The notes below the pieces were generated by a model. That model was not told the origin of the DNA, ran no database searches, and was given only the letters and a program-made list of their open reading frames with translations. A program made the translations under genes and the position numbers. DNA of 64,000 nucleotides from Zea mays. Lineage: Eukaryota; Streptophyta; Magnoliopsida; Poales; Poaceae. The stretch is taken from the NCBI RefSeq assembly GCF_902167145.1, contig NC_050097.1, positions 225,575,034 to 225,639,033 on the forward strand. Reading direction: 5' to 3'. Shown piece after piece: positions 44,201-55,443 of the stretch (position 1 is the stretch's first letter; each line of letters starts with the position of its first letter).

Positions 44201-46493
44201 AGAGTCACCACTTCTTTGCTAGGGTCAATTCACCATGGATGTTGACAGTAATTCAGTAAAAGATGCATGTGTTGGTATGCTAAAGGGTGGACAATGCCAA
44301 ATGAGGTATAGGCTAAAAAAGTACTTCACTGGAGTTCCTGCAAATCAAGTGAGGACTACATCACCTGTTTCATGTATGACTGATGATCAATGGAGAGAGT
44401 TGGTACAAATGTGGTCTAGCCCAAACCACAAGGTATTTGCGATCAAACTCCACTTTTCCCTCTATATAAATAATATTTTTATTTATGAAGTGTTTGGAAT
44501 GCAATGTTTCTTTTTCTTGGGAAAATTGTTCTTTGTTAGAACTATTTGAGAACCTAGTGGTTGATTCCACCTCCGATAGCTTAGTAACCATTTAGCTGTG
44601 GCCTGTATTGATCATTATCAGTAACCATTTAGCCGTGGCCTGTAAAATGAGCAGTTTTGCTTGCTGTTAGTAAAGGTGTTGCTTAATGTTCTTCCATGAA
44701 ATGAATGTGTTGCTTGCTGTCATGCTGTAAGAAATGAAACATCAAGAATTCTGATGCTAGCAGCAAGCAACATGATTTCTGAAAATTTTTATTGGCAAGA
44801 ACAGCAAGCAACAACTAGTTCATTTTCAACAGCAAGCAGTTCACTTTCAAGCACACCAAAAATTGTTTTCTGGTCAGCAAGAAGCAGCAACCAGTTCAGT
44901 TTGAACAACAAATTGTTGAACAACTGTTTCAGTTTCAACCTGTTTTCTGTCTTACTCGCTGAAAGAACAACAACCAAGCAATCATTTCAGTGACTTATAT
45001 GAGTTGACAGACTTATTATTTACCTTCACTCAATATTTATGTAACCAAAGACAAAATTATTGAAGTGTCATATATGCTTTTCAATGTCCATATTATCCTC
45101 TAAAAGTATTTTGTTCTTGTTCTGGATTTATGATGAAAAGATAACTCCTACAATTATGAAAATATGTTTCAAGCTGCACTTGATTTACGACTAAAGTTGA
45201 TTGTATATTCATAAACATAATCTATTAATTTATCATCGCTATTTGTCTACCTTACAATTGTATTTTACATACAGAACAATTGTGTGAAGAACAAACTTAA
45301 TCGTGAGAAGGTGCAATTTCCACAGTGCACATGATCTCAATCATACGTTGCAAAAGCTTATGTAGTGGTAAGAAACTAATTGTGTTATGTTTGGAGGAAC
45401 TTGTTGCTTCTCACAATCTTGGTTATTGTATAAATGGCTACTGGTACCAATACAATCGCTTCAATGCAGTGTGTATTTATAGCATTGTTCCTAGTTCCTG
45501 GTTCATGTTTTTAGCGTATACACATGGATGAAGCACATTATCCTATTCATGGCATTGTCCACTATTGTGTGCCAATTGTCTTCCAACATGTTCACTTGTT
45601 ATTTTTTGGAAGCAATTGCATCCTACTGCTGCATTGCAGTAACATAAGGCCAACAACAGCTGCGCTGCAACAATAGTAGGCAAACATCACTTGATGTATT
45701 ATTGTTGATAGCTGATGTATAATTTTGCTTAACAACTAATGTATTAGTAGCTAAGAATTTAGACTTGATAGTTGTATTAGTAGCTGATGTATACTTTTGC
45801 TATCATTTAATTACTCATAAGAAAACATTACTATAATAAGCTTTTGTTTTGATCTTCATGTAGATCAAATTGTTGCACTCAAATTAATATGTTTTCATCT
45901 CCATGCTGATCAAATTTATTTGACTTCATTTCAGAGACAAGAAAATATAAAGATGTCGAACCTAGTGCAATTGATCTTTTCAAGGAGATGCATTGTAGCA
46001 AGAAAAAAAGGGTTTAGTGAAGTTGTTCAGAAAGCTATAGTAAGTACATGTTTTTCTCTTTTTTACTACTTTCCACTATGTATTATACTATATTAAGTTT
46101 TAATACTTATGCTAGGGTGATATGGAAGCAATGGTGGCAACACCAGTAGAAGATGGACAGCTTGCAAAGTCTGCAACAAAAGTTGTTTCCAATGTTCTGC
46201 CTGGTTCAAGTAAATTTCTTCACAATGCTGGCCTTTTGCCCTCCTCCAAGAGAAGCAACACAGGGACTGTTTTAGCAAGAATGCAAGAACTTCAGTCTCA
46301 ATTGGACAATGAGAGGAGAGAAAAAGATGGACTTCGAGAAGATATGGATACCTTAAAGGCCAAGTCAGAATCATCTGAGGCAACCATTGCTAATCAATCA
46401 ACTAAGATTGCAGATTTAAAGAAGTCCTTAGCAGAAAATAGCATCCTACTTCGACAGATATTAAGTATTAGTCGTGATCAGGTCAATCCTTAA
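41240..46493 (+). pseudogene. CACTA-1 TNPA-like gene (Plant transposase, Transposase_24/PF03004), multi-exon, broken
   Basis: Exons inferred from frame and splice sites: a possible first exon ending at about 41331 (MAPGRKGIRSIREPP); 43041-43234; 43339-43696; 43895-44139; 44223-44432; 45275-45367; 45935-about 46020; 46116-46493. Exon 2 has DYEKQRAENVMRNNQMF, exon 3 is Ser/Thr-rich, exon 4 has PRQRSRGKQLE, exon 5 has CMTDDQWRELVQMWSSP, the conserved core, and the last exon is a coiled coil (LARMQELQSQLDNERREKDG). Lesions: TAG at 44011-44013 and about 44077, TGA near 45332, and an extra A in a poly-A run near 46005 that shifts the frame. The 43697-43894 intron fits only with a GC donor. In En/Spm this second protein binds the subterminal repeats and bridges the ends. 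Confidence 0.8.
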
Positions 46494-47279
46494 GCATGCT
46501 TCCTAAGATGCTAGTGTCAACCATCCTGAAGACACATCTCACAAAATTGTGGACCTCCTTTTATCCTTATGTTTGCTATATGGAACTGCAACTTACAATC
46601 TATTATATGTGTTCTCTTACTATAGAGTTTTAGTACATGTCTGGTTAAAGAATTATGAACAATGTTCTTTTGTGTGTTTTTGCTTGAAATATATGGATGT
46701 TGCAAAAAGTTGTGACTTTGGATGAATGTGAAATATATGCATTATCTTTTGGATGGTTGTAGGCATCAATGTATTTAGTGATGAACCAAAATATCACAAT
46801 ATGATTGCCATGTCACCTGCCATGTCATCGACCATACAAGTGTTTTGTGACAAAACATTGCGTCATAATTTATTTGACACGTCATCTACCACGCCATGAT
46901 GAAATTTATTATCACAAAGTTATTGCCACATCAGCATCCACGTAAGCTTATTTATGACGCATATATCCGTCATAACATATTGCCACGTCACCTACCATGT
47001 CATATCGCCACGTGGCAACCGGTCCAATGCTACACTTAATGACGTTTTCCCCCTCATCTATGACGATGTGGAGTGTCATAGATTTAATGACGAAAATGTG
47101 TGGTCGTCATTAAGTCTGTGACGTTTCCTAACCATTCATCATAGAAGGTGATTTAACACGGCACTTCTGTGACGACAGTGTTTTTGTCATAAAGTCGTCG
47201 CAACCACTTATGTTATGACAAAAATACCATTGTTTGTGACGTAATCTAAATGTCATAGAAGGTCACATGTGTTGTAGTG
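46494..47279 (+). repeat. CACTA-1 right subterminal region and TIR
   Basis: 46780-47250 is dense in TGTCATA, CGTCAT, CACGTCA and TATGACG words in both directions; TIR at 47251-47279. 46494-46780 is 3' flank of the TNPA-like gene with no other feature. Confidence 0.8.
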
Positions 47280-47282
47280 AAT

Positions 47283-47438
47283 GTTAGTTCACAAAAACAA
47301 TGTACTAAGTCTAGAAGCGTACCTTTTACTTTGATTTGCACCTTTCACACATTTAGCACATTAGTACTCAAATAATGTGTTGGGCATCTAATCACCAAAA
47401 TACTTATAGAAATTTCCCAAGGGCACATTTCCCTTTCA
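47283..47438 (-). mobile_element. 5' LTR of the Sirevirus, proximal part
   Basis: Continuation of the LTR interrupted at 24818. It matches 17138-17293 nearly base for base and ends with the LTR start TGAAAGGGAAATG on the minus strand. Confidence 0.92.
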
Positions 47439-47641
47439 TTTTTCCATCCGAGGTAGTTTGAAAAATTCAAACATAGTTTTGCATGACAAGATGATTTCAA
47501 AACAAAACAATGTCAACTACAAAGTTTCATAACTTTTCAATACCTACAACTTTCATGTTGGTGGTTTTTTCCTTTCGATGTCGTTTTCAAAATTCAAATT
47601 TTAAATTTTTTAATTCAGACGTAGTTTTTGATGACAAGATG
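47439..47641. mobile_element. CACTA-3 interior between Sirevirus and CACTA-2
   Basis: AT-rich sequence with diverged tandem words (GATGACAAGATGA, CAACTACAAAGTTTCATAAC, ACCTACAACTTT) that continues at 56274 after CACTA-2. The last three bases ATG are the CACTA-2 TSD. Confidence 0.65.
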
Positions 47642-47944
47642 CACTACCAGAATCCGGGACTTTGCCGAGTGCCGGAAGCTTTGCCGAGTGCCTTTTGTCA
47701 GGCACTCGGCAAAGACAGCTTTGCCGAGAGCCACACTCGGTGAATTCCTGCTCTTGGTAACGAGCTGGTTTACCGAGTGCAGGACACTCGGCACAGGAGA
47801 ACTCTCGGCAAAGACACAAATACTCGGCAAAGGTGGCGCTCGGCAAAGGACCGTCAGCGGCCGTCATAAAGCTGACGACCGTTAGCCTTTGCCGAGGGCC
47901 GAGGGTCGGCACTCCGCAAAGAACTCTTTACCGAGTGTCTTCTC

Positions 47945-48908
47945 TGGACACTCGGCAAAGCATATTTTTATTTTTTAGATTTTGTCTTCCAAACTTTTTA
48001 TGGTATGTTCCTACACTATGTAGATCTACATGTATCATTTGTGGACAATTATAACAGAGTTTTCAATGATTAGTAGATTTAGTCGTTTATTTGAATTTCT
48101 TTGGAAAATTCAGATTTGAACTGCAGGTCACTTGAAACTTGAAAATCGTGCATGCAAAAATGATATTCATGTTACTTAGCATAAGTTATGACCGATTCCA
48201 GGAGCGGACCAAAAACTTCGAGCAACATGCTCACTAAACATGGCCGTGAACTTGCCATCCACATGTTTCAAAATTGTATAAAACACAAACAAAGTCATAA
48301 AATCATGAAACTTGTCCACGTGTCATGATATCATATGTACAGGCTGTGATAAAAATTTGAAAAAGTTTCGAGAAAACTGTGACGCACTATGTGTAGAAAC
48401 CTAAGAGATCCACATTGAAACTCTATGATTTCATGTGTAGTTCTCTTAGGTTTCTACACATAGTGTCTCACAACTTTCTCCAAACATTCTAAAATTTTTA
48501 TCATAGCCTCTATATATGATATCATGACATGTTGAAAAGTTTCATGATTTTCTGACTTTGTTTGTGTTTTATATAATTTTTAAACATGTGGATGGCAAGT
48601 TCACGACCATATTTAGTCAGGTTGGTGCTCTTAGTTTCCAGTCCCCTCCTGAAATGGGTCGTAACTTGTGCCAAATAGCATGAATATAATTTTTGCATGC
48701 AGGGTTTTCCAAGTATCGAGTGACTTGCAGTTCAAATTTGAATTTTTCGAAGAAATTCAAATAAACGAACTAAATCTAATAGTTATAAAAAACACTTTTA
48801 TAATTATACCAAAATGGTACTTGTAGGTCTACATAGTGTAGGAACACACCACAAAAAGTTTGGTTGCCAAAAATAAAAAAAGTATACTTTGCCGAGTGCT
48901 GTCCAGCT
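47945..48908. repeat. Large inverted repeat in the left part of CACTA-2
   Basis: Left arm about 47945-48408 and right arm about 48442-48908, around a 33-base loop. The inner 20 bp are perfectly complementary (ACTATGTGTAGAAACCTAAG against its reverse complement starting at 48442). The outer ends are the CACTCGGCAAAG and CTTTGCCGAGTG words. The arms differ by scattered substitutions. A transcript would fold into a roughly 460-bp hairpin. Confidence 0.9.
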
Positions 48909-49079
48909 AGCACTCGGCAAAGACTGATCTTTGCCGAGTGCCTTTCCGTTGGCACTCGGCAAAGACTGTAGAACAGATCTTTGCCGAGTGCTTGTACAGC
49001 TAGCTCTCGGCAAAGTTTATTTTTAAATTTTAAAAAAATCTTTACCGAGTGCCGGATCGCGGGCACTCGGCAAAGAAGG

Positions 49080-49880
49080 TAAGTAAACCGCCGCCGCGGC
49101 TCTCTTCTCTCTCTTCTCCTTTCCTTCTCTCCTTTCACTTTCTTCCTTCTCTCTTCTCTGCCACCCACCCGGCACGCCGCCGCCCGACCGCCGCCCGCCC
49201 CACGCGCCCGGCAAGCCGCCCGCCGCGCCCACGCGCCCAGCTGCGCCCGCCGCGCCCACGTGACCGGCACGCCGCCGCCGACCGCCCGCCGCCCGCCCCC
49301 ACATGCCCGGCAAGCCGCCACCGGCCGCGCCCACGCCGCCGCCCGCCCCACGCGCCCGGAACGCCGCCGCCCGCCCGCCGCTATCCATCCGCGCCCCACG
49401 CGTTCAGCCGCCGCCGTCCGGTCGCACCCCAAGTCAAGGTTTATTAAATTTATTAAATTTATGTGTGTTTATTTTCATATTATATTGTCATATGTTATTT
49501 AATTTATTAAATTTATGTGTGTTTATTGTCATATTATGTGCTTTATTAAAATTATACTACATGTTTATTGAATTTAGTGAGTTTATACTACGTGTTTGTA
49601 TTATGTGTTTATAATGAATTATGTGTGTTTATTGAATTTAGTATGTGTGTTTATTAAATTTATACTATATGTTTATTGAATTTAGGGAGTTTATACTATG
49701 TGTGTCAATTAGATATATTTGTGGATGTCAGCCATCGTGCTGCTAGTTTTATTTGCTGGTTTTGTAAACATCCCCGTACAGGGGAGGTGCTATCGAATTT
49801 TTTGTTGATAGGCTTGAGTTATTTTTTTGCAGATGTCTTACATGTTATATTAAACTATAGTCGGTTATATATGTTAGAGG
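49080..49880 (+). other. CACTA-2 leader: GC-rich block, then AT-rich tandem repeats
   Basis: 49130-49437 is almost pure C/G (CGCCCGCC words) followed by AAG|GTTTATT, a possible donor after an untranslated first exon. 49438-49700 has repeats of TTTATTAAATTTATGTGTG. Open frames in the GC block are composition effects. Confidence 0.55.
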
Positions 49881-52800
49881 ATGGAGAACCGTGAGTGGAT
49901 GTACACAGCCCATAGAGGAAGGAACGATGTCACCACTGAATGGATTAGAAAGACCGATGATTTCGTGGAACGGGCATATGGCGAAGTTGCTAAAGGAGCG
50001 AGTCTAGTCCCATGCCCGTGCAGCAAATGTGCCAACCGGAAAAGAAAACCAAAGAAGGCCATGGTAGAACATATTTGGAAGAATGGATTTACGCCGGGCT
50101 ATACTCGGTGGATATTTCATGGTGAAGCGCATCGTACGAGAGAGGAGGTGCTGAGACAAAGTGTCGAGGATTATGACGCGGATGCGGGGGTAGCGGATAT
50201 GTTGAACGACTATCAGGAGGCACAGTACACGGGAGGATGTTTGGATGACGAGCCAGAGCCAACTGCAAAGGCGTTTTACGACATGTTCGACGCGGCACAG
50301 AAGCCCCTTCACGGCCAGACAAAGGTTTCTCAACTGGATGCCATTGGGCGTGTAATGGCGTTCAAGTCACAGTACAGCATGAGAAGAGACACATTCGATG
50401 GCTTGTTGACGGTTATTGGGAGCCTACTTCCCGATGATCACATTCTGCCAAAGAGCATGTACGAGGCACAGAAACCTCCTTCGTGCACTCAAGATGACGT
50501 ATGAGCAGATTCATGCTTGTCCGAAGGGCTGCGTGCTATTTAGGAAAGAATACGCGGAGGCAAAGTACTGTCCCAAGTGTACATCATCTAGGTTCATGGA
50601 GGTAGACTCTGGTGATGGACAGAAGAGGCAGCTTGACATCCCCTTGACAATCCTACGGCACCTTCCATTCATACCGAGGATCCAGCGTCTGTACATGACA
50701 GAGGAATCCACGAAACAGATGACATGGCACAAAAATGGAAAACGATACAATCCTGACAAGATGGTGCACGCATTCGATGGTGAAGCATGGAAACACTTTG
50801 ATGCCATTCATTGTGAGAAAGCCGAAGAGGCTCGTAATGTACGTGTTGCGTTGGCCACATATGGGTTCAATCCCTATGGAATGAGCGCTGCCCCGTACAC
50901 ATGTTGGCCCGTGTTTGTTATCCCAATCAATCTCCCCCCTGGTGTGTGCTTTCAAAGGCAGAATATATTTGTGTCGTTGATAATTCCCGGACACCTGGGG
51001 AATAAAATGGGCGTGTACATGGAGCCTTTGATTGATGAATTGGTACGTGCCTGGGAGGAAGGGGTATGGACGTATGACCGAGCTACGAAGACAAACTTCA
51101 GAATGCATGTTTGGTACCAGTACTCCATGCATGACTTACCGGCGTATGGGCTATTCTGCGCCTGGTGTGTTCACGGTAAGTTCCCATGCCCAGTTTGCAA
51201 GGAAGCTCTCAGGTTCATTTGGTAGAAAAAGGGTGGCAAATATTCGTCCTTCGATAAACATCGACAATTTCTCCCTCCTGACCATCTATTCCGCCTAGAC
51301 ATCAAGAACTTTACGAAAGGTGTCGTAGTGACAGACCGCCCACCTGCAATGATGACTGGTGCCGAAATTCGTCAACAGATAGATGGGCTCGTGGCCAATA
51401 CAGAAGGTGGTTTTGTGGGATATGGTGAGCAGCATATGTGGACACATAAGTCTGGCTTGACTCGGCTCCCCTATTATGATGACCTGCTCCTTCCACACAA
51501 CATTGACGTGATGCACACTAAAAAGAATGTTGTCGAGGCACTGTGGGCAACAATTATGGACATTCCTGATAAATCAAAGGATAACGTGAAGGCAAGAGTG
51601 GATCTGGCAGCGTTATGTGATAGACCAAACCTAGAGATGAAGCCGCCAAGTGGCGGAAAGACGTGGAGAAGGCCTAAGGCCGATTTCGTCCTAAGCAGGG
51701 CCCAGAGGAAGGAAGTACTTCAGTGGATCAAGATGTTGATGTTCCCTGATGGGTTTGTAGCTAACCTGAGTAGGGGGTGAACTTATCTACTATGCGAGTC
51801 TTAGGGATGAAGAGTCATGACTTCCACATATGGATTGAACGGATTCTTCCTGCGATGGTTCGAGGCTATGTCCCTGAGCATGTCTGGCTAGCGCTTTCAG
51901 AGTTGAGTTATTTCTTCCATCAGCTTTGTGCAAAAGAGTTATCTTGGACCGTGGTTGCAGACTTGGAAAGATTGGCACCCATGTTACTGTGTAAGCTTGA
52001 GAAGATATTTCCACCCGGCTTCTTCAATCCAATGCAACACTTGATTCTTCATCTCCCCTATGAGGCATGAATGGGGGGGTGCGTGCAGGGACGTTGGTGC
52101 TATCCAATCGAGAGATGTCTAAAGACTATTCGAAAGAAATGTAGAAATAAATGCAAAATCGAGGCTTCCATTGCAGAGGCATACATTCTAGAGGAGGTCT
52201 CAAACTTCACAACAACTTATTATGGTGACAAACTGCCGAGCGTGCATAATCCACCCCCTCGTTACAATGATGGCGACAATGAATCGAACCTTAGCATATT
52301 TCGAGGCCAACTCGGAAGCGCAAGTGGCTCGACCACCAAGACCCTAACACATGAAGAGTGGCGGCATATCATGCTATATGTATTGACCAACCTTGAAGAG
52401 GTGACGCCATACATGGAACAATTTCTTCATGAATTCTGGCGTCGATCAAGGGACCCCACTCCACAGGAATATGACACTCTTCTTAGAAAGGGTGCGAGAA
52501 ATGGGTTGCCCAATTTCATTTCCTGGTTCAAACGTAAGGTACGTGCTTAGTTTTTAAAAGAGATACGTCTTTGAACTCAATTTAGCGTCTTTTAACTTGT
52601 GAATACTTGCAGGGCCAAAGAGATCCGTCTATGAGTGCCGAGTTGAGACAAGTAGCCAACGGCTTTGCTTATAGGGTCAAGAAATATTCTGGGTGTGACA
52701 TCAATGGATACCGTTTTCGCACAACAAACTAGGACAAAAGTCGGCCCAATCAGAAAACAACGTGTTCTGGAGTCTTTACGCCCGGCCTTGACGATGTCGA

Positions 52801-53395
52801 TTATTTTGGACGAATCAAAGAAATATATGAGCTCAATTTTTATGGTTCCAAACCTCTTACTCCAGTGATATTCAAATGTCATTGGTTTGACCCTCAAGTG
52901 ACGAGACGGACACATTCTAATCTTGGGATAGTCGAAATTCGACAAGATTCCATCTTACCAGGAGACGATGTCTATATCGTGGCCCAACAGGCCACATAAG
53001 TGTATTATCTCCCATATGCGTGCGAAACGAAAGAACATCTTAAGGGTTGGGATGTTGTGTATAAGGTATCGCCGCACGGGAGGTTACCTGTTCCTAACGA
53101 TGAAGATTACAACTTAGACCTGGACACATATGATGGAGAGTTCTTCCAAGAAGATGGGCTAGAAGGGCGATTTGAGATAGACTTAACCGAAGCTATCGGA
53201 ATGGACGTAGATATTGAAATGGTTGTTGATGAGGAGGATGATGAGGTGCAAAATGATAATGACTTAGTAATCCTTAAAGGCAATGACATTAATGACGAGG
53301 TTGCGTCTTCCGATGGTGTTGAGATTGAAATGGTTGATAGTGATGATGAGAGTTATGATCCGGCTAACCCCGACACATATGAAGATTATTTTTAA
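49881..53395 (+). pseudogene. CACTA-2 TNP2-type transposase (Transposase_21), lightly damaged
   Basis: ATG at 49881. Transpos_assoc domain at residues 1-75 (MENREWMYTAHRG, CPCSKCANRK and TRWIFHGE). Then the TNP2 core in a second frame from about 50495: CPKGCVLFRKEYAEAKYCPK, LTILRHLPFIPRIQRLY, GFNPYGMSAAPYTCWPVFVI and PLIDELVRAWEEGV. TAG at 51223 interrupts a KKGGKYSSFDKHRQFL continuation in the same frame, which runs through LPYYDDLLLPHNIDVMHTKK. A one-base slip in a G run near 51777 leads into FHIWIERILPAMVRGYVP and CKLEKIFPPGFFNPMQHL. TGA at 52068 (CGA to TGA type) precedes WCYPIERCLKTIRKK. A GT/AG intron (about 52540-52612) follows, then DUF4216-like sequence with stops near 52728 and 52996, and an acidic tail to 53395. 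About half a dozen lesions; otherwise complete. Confidence 0.9.
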
Positions 53396-53483
53396 TCGAT
53401 GTAATGCTATATGACTTTATATTTCGCACCTGCTTTTAAATACATCTTTTTATATGTGCTTATTTGTTTACTCTTAATTGCAG

Positions 53484-55443
53484 GTTTTTGGACAAATATG
53501 GTTGGCAGTAATTGGCAGGAGGAAGGGGAGGAGGAGTAGGACGGCGGACGAGGCAGAGCAGGCGGCGCAGCAGAACGACCAGCAGCAGGACGACGACGAC
53601 CAGTAGCAGGGCGCCTCAGGTTCGAGGAGCATCTACCTATGAGGTCCCGCGAGTCTCCCTCAGCGTCCCATACTTCAGGACAGACAACCGCTGATTCGGC
53701 CGGATGGGGAGAGGTATGTAACTTTATGTTCTTCATTCTTGTTCATATTATGTGTTCAAAATCATAATATAAACTAATACTTTTTATTTATCACTTGGAC
53801 AGGTCTTGGACGGTTGTGGATTATGCTGGGGGTCATCGTCGCCTCTCCAATGGCATCCTCGGCCTACTGTGCAGAGAACACTTCCCTGGACTGGTTGAGT
53901 ACGCCGGAGTGACGGGCCCAGCCTACACCTTCGACCACTACGCCGTCGCCCCCGATGCAGTAGACCGGGACGACCGAGAATTCAATAACAAGGCGGAGCA
54001 GGTGAAGCAAGAGCTATGGGTAAGTCCTAGTATAATGTAAAATATGTCGCATTCATTGCAAATTCTAGAAATAATGTATGGATACATTGTTTTTGTATGC
54101 AGGATTTCTTCAGATGCGAGGCTGGATACGAGGCTAGGGCGGATGTGGTGGCCACCACGAGCTATAAGAAGCTCGTCGTGGACATGCACTATGAGGCCTG
54201 AATCCAGGCCATCGTCAGCTACCACGGCTCCGTCCTTGGGAAGAGGGTGTCCAAGCAGCAAGCCCGAACCATGTCGTTGACCAGGGACCAGTACCTGCAG
54301 GTAAAGTCATGCATGTTTGGTACCAGTACTCCATGCATGAATTTTATTTTATCTTCTGATATGCACTTTACGTGTTTACTTTGTAGATGATTCCATATTG
54401 GTGCGCCGCACATCCTCTGTGCTGGGAGCAGATGGTGGATAGGTGGTGTTCGGCTGAGTGGGACGAGGCGCACAACGCTAGCCGGGAACGGCGTATGATG
54501 ATGCAAGGTCCCTCCCACCACCAAGGCAGCCGGAGTCTGGGCCAATATGCAGAAGTATGGGTATGCCCTCTTTTTTATTTAGGTATATAGTACTGGATTA
54601 GATATTATTTCTAACTATCTCGTTGGTTTTCTTGCAGTCGGTGTCACATGGTGGCCGGCCTTGCTCCACCTTCTCGGCCTATGCTATGGCTCATAAGGGC
54701 AAGGCGACGTCTGACGTCACCTACAACCCGGATGACGGGCCCGAGGCCTACACCAACCCCACCGTCTACAGCCGCCTTCATGACTACACCGCCATGGCGA
54801 AGGAGGTCCATGGCCCAGACTATGATTCGAGTACCGAGTCGATCGACCCCGATGTGATCATGAGGGTCGGAGGAGGCAAGAGACATGGGCGGTACTGGAT
54901 TGCCGATGGGGCAATCGACTCATCCTCCACTCCCACTCTATCTCAGGTGAGAGCAAGGAGCACGGGCTCGAGTCCAGCCATACGACCTCGGCACGATAGC
55001 TCACAGCATCACATACAACAACTCGAGGTTAGTGCTTCTGTAACTCGTCCTTTCTTGAGTTATATACCTTCTCTTTGAGTTATTATAACGTTGGCTTGTA
55101 ATATTACAGACCCAACTAGAAGAAGAGAGGATGGAACATCAAGAGACGGAGGCGAGGATAATGGCGGAGCGAGCGGCGGCTGATCAGAGCGGAGATGTTC
55201 CATTACATGCAGAGCCTTGGCGCCGCATAGGGTTTCGCTCCGCCACCTCCATTGTTCCCTGCAGTTGACCCTGCTCAGTTCCATACTCCTGTGAGTATCA
55301 AAATTGTAGTTACATGTTGTTAATGCATCTGGTATAACACATGCAATCTCTTCTCTGTGCAGGGCCAATCTGGGGCGACATCTAACAACCCTCTGGAAGG
55401 GTTCAGCCCAACGCAGCACCAGTCGAACCGCCCACCTCCATGA
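53484..55443 (+). pseudogene. CACTA-2 TNPA-like gene (Transposase_24 type), seven exons, damaged
   Basis: Exons with GT/AG borders: 53484-53713, 53803-54019, 54103-54300, 54387-54560, 54638-55027, 55110-55290 and 55363-55443. Exon 1 encodes a Gly/Arg/Gln-rich start that has stops. Exon 2 has WTVVDYAGGHRRLSNGILG. Exon 3 has DFFRCEAGYEARADVV with TGA at about 54199 (CGA to TGA type). Exon 4 has WCAAHPLCWEQMVDRWCSAEW, the conserved core. Exon 5 has HKGKATSDVTYNPDDGPEAY. Exon 6 is a Glu/Arg/Ala coiled coil with a frameshift, then a TAG. The last exon ends SNRPPP and TGA 55443. Probably the partner that binds the TTTGCCGAGTGC repeats; not recognised beyond the family. Confidence 0.8.

Larger units (their letters stand above)
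24819..47279 (+). mobile_element. CACTA-1: 22.5-kb CACTA (En/Spm-type) DNA transposon
   Basis: The left end CACTACAACACGTGTGACCT and the inverted right end CACTACAACACATGTGACCT match over about 28 bp. TSD AAT lies at 24816-24818 and 47280-47282. The subterminal 600 bp at the left and 500 bp at the right are rich in ATGACG/CGTCAT words, the likely TNPA-type binding sites. Genes: a TNP2-type transposase (35448-39003) and a TNPA-like gene (about 41240-46493), both broken. A gag-only retroelement (25507-33723) is nested in the left part; without it the element is about 14.2 kb. The strand given is that of the genes. Confidence 0.95.
16144..47438 (-). mobile_element. Sirevirus-type Ty1/Copia retrotransposon (Opie/Ji-like), split by CACTA-1
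   Basis: Minus-strand element with 3' LTR 16144-17293, coding region 18080-23660, PBS TTGGTATCAGAGC at 23709-23697, and 5' LTR 23711-24818 continuing at 47283-47438 after the CACTA-1 insertion (24819-47279). TSD TTTTT at 16139-16143 and 47439-47443. The gag-pol order (gag, protease, integrase, RT, RNase H) defines Copia. The multiple polypurine tracts before the 3' LTR are a Sirevirus hallmark. Without CACTA-1 and the extra TSD copy the element is about 8.8 kb. Coding regions carry several stops and frameshifts, so it is inactive. Confidence 0.85.

Noticed and set aside
49023..49447. Overlapping Ala/Arg/Pro-rich frames in four frames
   Set aside because: Pure CG-rich leader of CACTA-2; the frames follow from base composition.
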